From Auanema rhodensis (Eukaryota; Nematoda; Chromadorea; Rhabditida; Rhabditidae): a stretch of DNA of 64,000 nt. Below are positions 51,423 to 61,952 of this stretch, piece by piece. Made by a program: the position numbers and the translations under genes. Numbering within the stretch: position 1 is the stretch's first letter; every line of letters starts with the position of its first letter. The notes below the pieces were generated by a model that saw only the letters and a program-made list of their open reading frames with translations, did not search any database and had not been told where the DNA came from. The stretch spans positions 1,984,001 through 2,048,000 of the forward strand of contig OZ059897.1 of the NCBI GenBank assembly GCA_964057225.1, in the 5' to 3' direction.

Positions 51423-52475
51423 TTAAGCTGCGTCGATCTGTGTTATCAGATTTGAGTTAGCTTAAAAATGCACCGAGATATCAACTGATATATGTTCACA
51501 CTTATATCCTCGATTTTCACCCTGAAGAAATGATTTTTTCGTTGAATAACATTGTCCATCGTCTTCGTCTTGAAAAAAGGAATCCAAAAACATCTACTTT
51601 TTGTGAAATTATTTAGAAATTTTTCGGGAAAATTTTCGTCAAAATGTTTTTGGAAGCAATGTTGAGTGTACATGGGAACTCAACATACACTAATGCATTA
51701 TTTTTCAAACGATCATAACTAATTTTTGTAAATAGCGTTTCTCAAGGTAGTATAGTGCATTCGATGCGGATTTTTAAGCTGCGTCGATCTGTGTTATCAG
51801 ATTTGCACTAGCTTAAAAATGCACCAAGATATCAACTGATATAAGTTCACACTTATATCCTCGATTTTCACCCTGAAGAAATGATTTTTTCGTTGAAAAA
51901 CATTGTCCATCGTCTTTGCCTTGAAAAAAGGAATCTAAAAACATCTACTTTTTGTGAAATTATTTAGAAATTTTTCGGGAAAATTTTTGTCAAAATGTTT
52001 TTGGAAGCAATGTTGAGTGTACATGGGAACTCAACATACACTAATGCATTATTTTTCAAACGATCATAACTAATTTTTGTATAGAGCGTTTGTCAATGTA
52101 GTATAGTGCATTCGATGCGGATTTTTAAGCTGCGTTGATCTGTGTTATCAGATTTGAGTTAACTTAAAAATGCACCGAGATATCAACTGATATATGTTCA
52201 CACTTATATCCTCGATTTTCACCCTGAAGAAATGATTTTTTCGTTGAATAACATTGTCCATCGTCTTCGTCTTGAAAAAAGGAATCTAAAAACATCTACT
52301 TTTTGTGAAATTATTTAGAAATTTTTCGGGAAAATTTTTGTCAAAATGTTTTTGGAAGCAATGTTAAGTGTACATGGGAACTGAACATACACTAATGCAT
52401 TATTTTTCAAACGATCATAACTAATTTTTGTAAATAGCGTTTCTCAAGGTAGTATAGTGCATTCGATGCGGATTT
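51423..52475. repeat. Trimer Q'-U-W (1053 bp), copy 2
   Basis: Repeats 50370-51422 at an offset of 1053 bp, including the rare gcgtttgtc (near 52086) and the double hairpin change atgttaagt with gaactgaac (near 52361-52383). Confidence 0.88.
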
Positions 52476-53879
52476 TTAAGCTGCGTCGATCTGTGTTATC
52501 AGATTTGCACTAGCTTAAAAATGCACCAAGATATCAACTGATATAAGTTCACACTTATATCCTCGATTTTCACCCTGAAGAAATAATTTTTTCGTTGAAA
52601 AACATTGTCCATCGTCTTTGCCTTGAAAAAAGGAATCTAAAAACAACTACTTTTTGTGAAATTATTTAGAAATTTTTCGGGAAAATTTTTGTCAAAATGT
52701 TTTTGGAAGCAATGTTGAGTGTACATGGGAACTCAACATACACTAATGCATTATTTTTCAAACGATCATAACTTATTTTTGTATAGAGCGTTTCTCAATG
52801 TAGTATAGTGCATTCGATGCGGATTTTTAAGCTGCGTCGATCTGTGTTATCAGATTTGAGTTAGCTTAAAAATGCACCGAGATATCAACTGATATATGTT
52901 CACACTTATATCCTCGATTTTCACCCTGAAGAAATGATTTTTTCGTTGAATAACATTGTCCATCGTCTTCGTCTTGAAAAAAGGAATCTAAAAACATCTA
53001 CTTTTTGTGAAATTATTTAGAAATTTTTCGGGAAAATTTTTGTCAAAATGTTTTTGGAAGCAATGTTGAGTGTACATGGGAACTCAACATACACTAATGC
53101 ATTATTTTTCAAACGATCATAACTAATTTTTGTATAGAGCGTTTGTCAATGTAGTATAGTGCATTCGATGCGGATTTTTAAGCTGCGTTGATCTGTGTTA
53201 TCAGATTTGAGTTAACTTAAAAATGCACCGAGATATCAACTGATATATTTTCACACTTATATCCTCGATTTTCACCCTGAAGAAATGATTTTTTCGTTGA
53301 ATAACATTGTCCATCGTCTTCGTCTTGAAAAAAGGAATCTAAAAACATCTACTTTTTGTGAAATTATTTAGAAATTTTTCGGGAAAATTTTTGTCAAAAT
53401 GTTTTTGGAAGCAATGTTGAGTGTACATGGGAACTCAACATACACTAATGCATTATTTTTCAAACGATCATAACTAGTTTTTGTAAATAGCGTTTCTCAA
53501 GGTAGTATAGTGCATTCGATGCGGATTTTTAAGCTGCGTCGATCTGTGTTATCAGATTTGCACTAGCTTAAAAATGCACCAAGATATCAACTGATATAAG
53601 TTCACACTTATATCCTCGATTTTCACCCTGAAGAAATAATTTTTTCGTTGAAAAACATTGTCCATCGTCTTTGCCTTGAAAAAAGGAATCTAAAAACATC
53701 TACTTTTTGTGAAATTATTTAGAAATTTTTCGGGAAAATTTTTGTCAAAATGTTTTTGGAAGCAATGTTGAGTGTACATGGGAACTCAACATACACTAAT
53801 GCATTATTTTTCAAACGATCATAACTTATTTTTGTATAGAGCGTTTCTCAATGTAGTATAGTGCATTCGATGCGGATTT
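52476..53879. repeat. U-Q-W-U monomers, decayed trimer register
   Basis: Two U monomers 1053 bp apart (52476, 53529), both with gaaataatttttt, flank a Q-like and a W-like monomer. The W-like copy keeps gagttaac but has the normal hairpin and the private gatatattttc. The gcgtttgtc ending recurs near 53140. Confidence 0.75.
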
Positions 53880-56800
53880 TTAAGCTGCGTCGATCTGTGT
53901 TATCAGATTTGAGTTAGCTTAAAAATGCACCGAGATATCAACTGATATATGTTCACACTTATATCCTCGACTTTCACCCTGAAGAAATGATTTTTTCGTT
54001 GAATAACATTGTCCATCGTCTTCGTCTTGAAAAAAGGAATCTAAAAACATCTACTTTTTGTGAAATTCTTTAGAAATTTTTCGGGAAAATTTTTGTCAAA
54101 ATGTTTTTGGAAGCAATGTTGAGTGTACATGGGAACTCAACATACACTAATGCATTATTTTTCAAACGATCATAACTTATTTTTGTATAGAGCGTTTCTC
54201 AATGTAGTATAGTGCATTCGATGCGGATTTTTAAGCTGCGTCGATCTGTGTTATCAGATTTGAGTTAGCTTAAAAATGCACCGAGATATCAACTGATATA
54301 TGTTCACACTTATATCCTCGATTTTCACCCTGAAGAAATGATTTTTTCGTTGAATAACATTGTTCATCGTCTTCGTCTTGAAAAAAGGAATCTAAAAACA
54401 TCTACTTTTTGTGAAATTATTTAGAAATTTTTCGGGAAAATTTTTGTCAAAATGTTTTTGGAAGCAATGTTGAGTGTACATGGGAACTCAACATACACTA
54501 ATGCATTATTTTTCAAACGATCATAACTTATTTTTGTATAGAGCGTTTCTCAATGTAGAATAGTGCATTCGATGCAGATTTTTAAGCTGCGTCGATCTGT
54601 GTTATCAGATTTGAGTTAGCTTAAAAATGCACCGAGATATCAACTGATATATGTTCACACTTATATCCTCGATTTTCACCCTGAAGAAATGATTTTTTCG
54701 TTGAAAAACATTGTCCATCGTCTTTGCCTTGAAAAAAGGAATCTAAAAACATCTACTTTTTGTGAAATTATTTAGAAATTTTTCGGGAAAATTTTTGTCA
54801 AAATGTTTTTGGAAGCAATGTTGAGTGTACTTGGGAACTCAACATACACTAATGCATTATTTTTCAAACGATCATAACTTATTTTTGTATAGAGCGTTTC
54901 TTAATGTAGTATAGTGCATTCGATGCGGATTTTTAAGCTGCGTCGATCTGTGTTATCAGATTTGAGTTAGCTTAAAAATGCACCGAGATATCAACTGATA
55001 TATGTTCACACTTATATCCTCGACTTTCACCCTGAAGAAATGATTTTTTCGTTGAATAACATTGTCCATCGTCTTCGTCTTGAAAAAAGGAATCTAAAAA
55101 CATCTACTTTTTGTGAAATTATTTAGAAATTTTTCGGGAAAATTTTTGTCAAAATGTTTTTGGAAGCAATGTTGAGTGTACATGGGAACTCAACATACAC
55201 TAATGCATTATTTTTCAAACGATCATAACTTATTTTTGTATAGAGCGTTTCTCAATGTAGTATAGTGCATTCGATGCGGATTTTTAAGCTGCGTCGATCT
55301 GTGTTATCAGATTTGAGTTAGCTTAAAAATGCACCGAGATATCAACTGATATATGTTCACACTTATATCCTCGATTTTCACCCTGAAGAAATGATTTTTT
55401 CGTTGAATAACATTGTCCATCGTCTTCGTCTTGAAAAAAGGAATCTAAAAACATCTACTTTTTGTGAAATTATTTAGAAATTTTTCGGGAAAATTTTTGT
55501 CAAAATGTTTTTGGAAGCAATGTTGAGTGTACATGGGAACTCAACATACACTAATGCATTATTTTTCAAACGATCATAACTTATTTTTGTATAGAGCGTT
55601 TCTCAATGTAGTATAGTGCATTCGATGCGGATTTTTAAGCTGCGTCGATCTGTGTTATCAGATTTGAGTTAGCTTAAAAATGCACCGAGATATCAACTGA
55701 TATATGTTCACACTTATATCCTCGATTTTCACCCTGAAGAAATGATTTTTTCGTTGAAAAACATTGTCCATCGTCTTTGCCTTGAAAAAAGGAATCTAAA
55801 AACATCTACTTTTTGTGAAATTATTTAGAAATTTTTCGGGAAAATTTTTGTCAAAATGTTTTTGGAAGCAATGTTGAGTGTACATGGGAACTCAACATAC
55901 ACTAATGCATTATTTTTCAAACGATCATAACTTATTTTTGTATAGAGCGTTTCTTAATGTAGTATAGTGCATTCGATGCGGATTTTTAAGCTGCGTCGAT
56001 CTGTGTTATCAGATTTGAGTTAGCTTAAAAATGCACCGAGATATCAACTGATATATGTTCACACTTATATCCTCGACTTTCACCCTGAAGAAATGATTTT
56101 TTCGTTGAATAACATTGTCCATCGTCTTCGTCTTGAAAAAAGGAATCTAAAAACATCTACTTTTTGTGAAATTATTTAGAAATTTTTCGGGAAAATTTTT
56201 GTCAAAATGTTTTTGGAAGCAATGTTGAGTGTACATGGGAACTCAACATACACTAATGCATTATTTTTCAAACGATCATAACTTATTTTTGTATAGAGCG
56301 TTTCTCAATGTAGTATAGTGCATTCGATGCGGATTTTTAAGCTGCGTCGATCTGTGTTATCAGATTTGAGTTAGCTTAAAAATGCACCGAGATATCAACT
56401 GATATATGTTCACACTTATATCCTCGATTTTCACCCTGAAGAAATGATTTTTTCGTTGAATAACATTGTCCATCGCCTTCGTCTTGAAAAAAGGAATCTA
56501 AAAACATCTACTTTTTGTGAAATTATTTAGAAATTTTTCGGGAAAATTTTTGTCAAAATGTTTTTGGAAGCAATGTTGAGTGTACATGGGAACTCAACAT
56601 ACACTAATGCATTATTTTTCAAACGATCATAACTTATTTTTGTATAGAGCGTTTCTCAATGTAGTATAGTGCATTCGATGCGGATTTTTAAGCTGCGTCG
56701 ATCTGTGTTATCAGATTTGAGTTAGCTTAAAAATGCACCGAGATATCAACTGATATATGTTCACACTTATATCCTCGATTTTCACCCTGAAGAAATGATT

Positions 56801-57038
56801 TTTTCGTTGAAAAACATTGTCCATCGTCTTTGCCTTGAAAAAAGGAATCTAAAAACATCTACTTTTTGTGAAATTATTTAGAAATTTTTCGGGAAAATTT
56901 TTGTCAAAATGTTTTTGGAAGCAATGTTGAGTGTACATGGGAACTCAACATACACTAATGCATTATTTTTCAAACGATCATAACTTATTTTTGTATAGAG
57001 CGTTTTTCAATGTAGTATAGTGCATTCGATGCGGATTT
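53880..57038. repeat. Three tandem trimers (3 x 1053 bp)
   Basis: Each trimer starts with a monomer marked cctcgactttc plus gaataac (53880, 54933, 55986), then a gaataac/cttcgtc monomer, then a gaaaaac/ctttgcc monomer. The cgactttc word occurs at 53968, 55021 and 56074, exactly 1053 bp apart. Private changes are few: gaaattcttt near 54062, ttgttcatcg near 54361, gtagaatag near 54556 and catcgccttc near 56470. Confidence 0.9.
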
Positions 57039-57740
57039 TTAAGCTGCGTCGATCTGTGTTATCAGATTTGAGTTAGCTTAAAAATGCACCGAGATATCAA
57101 CTGATATATGTTCACACTTATATCCTCGATTTTCACCCTGAAGAAATGATTTTTTCGTTGAAAAACATTGTCCATCGTCTTTGCCTTGAAAAAAGGAATC
57201 TAAAAACATCTACTTTTTGTGAAATTATTTAGAAATTTTTCGGGAAAATTTTTGTCAAAATGTTTTTGAAAGCAATGTTGAGTGTACATGGAAACTCAAC
57301 ATACACTAATGCATCATTTTTCAAACGATCATAGCTAATTTTTGTATTGAGCGTTTTTCAATGTAGTATAGTGCATTCGATGCGGATTTTTAAGCTGCGT
57401 CGATCTGTGTTATCAGATTTGCGCTAGCTTAAAAATGCACCGAGATATCAACTGATATAAGTTCACACTTATATCCTCGATTTTCACCCTGAAGAATTAA
57501 TTTTTTCGTTGAATAACATTGTCCATCGTCTTCGTCTTGAAAAAAGGAATCTAAAAACATCTACTTTTTGTGAAATTATTTAGAAATTTTTCGGGAAAAT
57601 TTTTGTCAAAATTTTTTTGAAAGCAATGTTGAGTGTACATGGAAACTCAACATACACTAATGCATCATTTTTCAAACGATCATAGCTAATTTTTGTATTG
57701 AGCGTTTCTCAATGTAGTATAGTGCATTCGATGCGGATTT
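57039..57740. repeat. First X-variant monomers
   Basis: The right parts of both monomers carry the X block: gaaagcaatg, catggaaactc, atgcatcattt, catagctaattt and gtattgagcg. The next monomer's left part continues it with atttgcgctagc, ataagttc and gaagaattaat. X therefore spans the arbitrary monomer boundary used here, running from about position 224 to 112 of the next copy. Confidence 0.8.
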
Positions 57741-60548
57741 TTAAGCTGCGTCGATCTGTGTTATCAGATTTGCGCTAGCTTAAAAATGCACCGAGATATC
57801 AACTGATATAAGTTCACACTTATATCCTCGATTTTCACCCTGAAGAATTAATTTTTTCGTTGAAAAACATTGTCCATCGTCTTTGCCTTGAAAAAAGGAA
57901 TCTAAAAACATCTACTTTTTGTGAAATTATTTAGAAATTTTTCGGGAAAATTTTTGTCAAAATGTTTTTGGAAGCAATGTTGAGTGTACATGGGAACTCA
58001 ACATACACTAATGCATTATTTTTCAAACGATCATAACTTATTTTTGTATAGAGCGTTTCTCAATGTAGTATAGTGCATTCGATGCGGATTTTTAAGCTGC
58101 GTCGATCTGTGTTATCAGATTTGAGTTAGCTTAAAAATGCACCGAGATATCAACTGATATATGTTCACACTTATATCCTCGATTTTCACCCTGAAGAAAT
58201 GATTTTTTCGTTGAATAACATTGTCCATCGTCTTCGTCTTGAAAAAAGGAATCTAAAAACATCTACTTTTTGTGAAATTATTTAGAAATTTTTCGGGAAA
58301 ATTTTTGTCAAAATGTTTTTGGAAGCAATGTTGAGTGTACATGGGAACTCAACATACACTAATGCATTATTTTTCAAACGATCATAACTTATTTTTGTAT
58401 AGAGCGTTTCTCAATGTAGTATAGTGCATTCGATGCGGATTTTTAAGCTGCGTCGATCTGTGTTATCAGATTTGAGTTAGCTTAAAAATGCACCGAGATA
58501 TCAACTGATATATGTTCACACTTATATCCTCGATTTTCACCCTGAAGAAATGATTTTTTCGTTGAAAAACATTGTCCATCGTCTTTGCCTTGAAAAAAGG
58601 AATCTAAAAACATCTACTTTTTGTGAAATTATTTAGAAATTTTTCGGGAAAATTTTTGTCAAAATTTTTTTGAAAGCAATGTTGAGTGTACATGGAAACT
58701 CAACATACACTAATGCATCATTTTTCAAACGATCATAGCTAATTTTTGTATTGAGCGTTTCTCAATGTAGTATAGTGCATTCGATGCGGATTTTTAAGCT
58801 GCGTCGATCTGTGTTATCAGATTTGCGCTAGCTTAAAAATGCACCGAGATATCAACTGATATAAGTTCACACTTATATCCTCGATTTTCACCCTGAAGAA
58901 TTAATTTTTTCGTTGAAAAACATTGTCCATCGTCTTTGCCTTGAAAACAGGAATCTAAAAACATCTACTTTTTGTGAAATTATTTAGAAATTTTTCGGGA
59001 AAATTTTTGTCAAAATGTTTTTGGAAGCAATGTTGAGTGTACATGGGAACTCAACATACACTAATGCATTATTTTTCAAACGATCATAACTTATTTTTGT
59101 ATAGAGCGTTTCTCAATGTAGTATAGTGCATTCGATGCGGATTTTTAAGCTGCGTCGATCTGTGTTATCAGATTTGAGTTAGCTTAAAAATGCACCGAGA
59201 TATCAACTGATATATGTTCACACTTATATCCTCGATTTTCACCCTGAAGAAATGATTTTTTCGTTGAATAACATTGTCCATCGTCTTCGTCTTGAAAAAA
59301 GGAATCTAAAAACATCTACTTTTTGTGAAATTATTTAGAAATTTTTCGGGAAAATTTTTGTCAAAATGTTTTTGGAAGCAATGTTGAGTGTACATGGGAA
59401 CTCAACATACACTAATGCATTATTTTTCAAACGATCATAACTTATTTTTGTATAGAGCGTTTCTCAATGTAGTATAGTGCATTCGATGCGGATTTTTAAG
59501 CTGCGTCGATCTGTGTTATCAGATTTGAGTTAGCTTAAAAATGCACCGAGATATCAACTGATATATGTTCACACTTATATCCTCGATTTTCACCCTGAAG
59601 AAATGATTTTTTCGTTGAAAAACATTGTCCATCGTCTTTGCCTTGAAAAAAGGAATCTAAAAACATCTACTTTTTGTGAAATTATTTAGAAAATTTTCGG
59701 GAAAATTTTTGTCAAAATTTTTTTGAAAGCAATGTTGAGTGTACATGGAAACTCAACATACACTAATGCATCATTTTTCAAACGATCATAGCTAATTTTT
59801 GTATTGAGCGTTTCTCAATGTAGTATAGTGCATTCGATGCGGATTTTTAAGCTGCGTCGATCTGTGTTATCAGATTTGCGCTAGCTTAAAAATGCACCGA
59901 GATATCAACTGATATAAGTTCACACTTATATCCTCGATTTTCACCCTGAAGAATTAATTTTTTCGTTGAAAAACATTGTCCATCGTCTTTGCCTTGAAAA
60001 AAGGAATCTAAAAACATCTACTTTTTGTGAAATTATTTAGAAATTTTTCGGGAAAATTTTTGTCAAAATGTTTTTGGAAGCAATGTTGAGTGTACATGGG
60101 AACTCAACATACACTAATGCATTATTTTTCAAACGATCATAACTTATTTTTGTATAGAGCGTTTCTCAATGTAGTATAGTGCATTCGATGCGGATTTTTA
60201 AGCTGCGTCGATCTGTGTTATCAGATTTGAGTTAGCTTAAAAATGCACCGAGATATCAACTGATATATGTTCACACTTATATCCTCGATTTTCACCCTGA
60301 AGAAATGATTTTTTCGTTGAATAACATTGTCCATCGTCTTCGTCTTGAAAAAAGGAATCTAAAAACATCTACTTTTTGTGAAATTATTTAGAAATTTTTC
60401 GGGAAAATTTTTGTCAAAATGTTTTTGGAAGCAATGTTGAGTGTACATGGGAACTCAACATACACTAATGCATTATTTTTCAAACGATCATAACTTATTT
60501 TTGTATAGAGCGTTTCTCAATGTAGTATAGTGCATTCGATGCGGATTT
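57741..60548. repeat. X-bearing trimers (1053 bp) ending in a two-monomer remnant
   Basis: The gaagaattaat word recurs at 57842, 58895 and 59948, exactly 1053 bp apart. Each trimer is an X-left monomer, a gaataac/cttcgtc monomer and a ctttgcc monomer whose right part is X. Trimers start at 57741 and 58794; the third, from 59847, has only two monomers before the dimer register begins. Private changes include gaaaacagg near 58945 and aaaattttcggg near 59691. Confidence 0.87.
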
Positions 60549-61952
60549 TTAAGCTGCGTCGATCTGTGTTATCAGATTTGCGCTAGCTTAAAAATGCACC
60601 GAGATATCAACTGATATAAGTTCACACTTATATCCTCGATTTTCACCCTGAAGAATTAATTTTTTCGTTGAATAACATTGTCCATCGTTTTCGCCTTGAA
60701 AAAAGGAATCTAAAAACATCTACTTTTTGTGAAATTATTTAGAAATTTTTCGGGAAAATTTTTGTCAAAATGTTTTTGGAAGCAATGTTGAGTGTACATG
60801 GGAACTCAACATACACTAATGCATTATTTTTCAAACGATCATAACTTATTTTTGTATAGAGCGTTTCTCAATGTAGTATAGTGCATTCGATGCGGATTTT
60901 TAAGCTGCGTCGATCTGTGTTATCAGATTTGAGTTAGCTTAAAAATGCACCGAGATATCAACTGATATATGTTCACACTTATATCCTCGACTTTCACCCT
61001 GAAGAAATGATTTTTTCGTTGAATAACATTGTCCATCGTCTTCGTCTTGAAAAAAGGAATCTAAAAACATCTACTTTTTGTGAAATTATTTAGAAATTTT
61101 TCGGGAAAATTTTTGTCAAAATGTTTTTGGAAGCAATGTTGAGTGTACATGGGAACTCAACATACACTAATGCATTATTTTTCAAACGATCATAACTTAT
61201 TTTTGTATAGAGCGTTTCTCAATGTAGTATAGTGCATTCGATGCGGATTTTTAAGCTGCGTCGATCTGTGTTATCAGATTTGCGCTAGCTTAAAAATGCA
61301 CCGAGATATCAACTGATATAAGTTCACACTTATATCCTCGATTTTCACCCTGAAGAATTAATTTTTTCGTTGAATAACATTGTCCATCGTTTTCGCCTTG
61401 AAAAAAGGAATCTAAAAACATCTACTTTTTGTGAAATTATTTAGAAATTTTTCGGGAAAATTTTTGTCAAAATGTTTTTGGAAGCAATGTTGAGTGTACA
61501 TGGGAACTCAACATACACTAATGCATTATTTTTCAAACGATCATAACTTATTTTTGTATAGAGCGTTTCTCAATGTAGTATAGTGCATTCGATGCGGATT
61601 TTTAAGCTGCGTCGATCTGTGTTATCAGATTTGAGTTAGCTTAAAAATGCACCGAGATATCAACTGATATATGTTCACACTTATATCCTCGACTTTCACC
61701 CTGAAGAAATGATTTTTTCGTTGAATAACATTGTCCATCGTCTTCGTCTTGAAAAAAGGAATCTAAAAACATCTACTTTTTGTGAAATTATTTAGAAATT
61801 TTTCGGGAAAATTTTTGTCAAAATGTTTTTGGAAGCAATGTTGAGTGTACATGGGAACTCAACATACACTAATGCATTATTTTTCAAACGATCATAACTT
61901 ATTTTTGTATAGAGCGTTTCTCAATGTAGTATAGTGCATTCGATGCGGATTT
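60549..61952. repeat. Two tandem dimers (702 bp each)
   Basis: Each dimer is an X-left monomer with gcgctagc, gaagaattaat, gaataac and the private catcgttttcgcc, followed by a cctcgactttc/gaataac monomer. The marker gaagaattaat lies at 60650 and 61352, 702 bp apart. I saw no difference between the two copies in the markers compared. Confidence 0.9.

Noticed and set aside
1428-51673. Eleven 75-codon minus-strand open frames (monomer positions 251 down to 24)
   Set aside because: They appear only where gaatctaaa (antisense stop TAG) is changed to gaatctgaaa or gaatccaaa. They are the antisense reading of the same repeat with no coding signature; two different substitutions open the same frame, as expected by chance.
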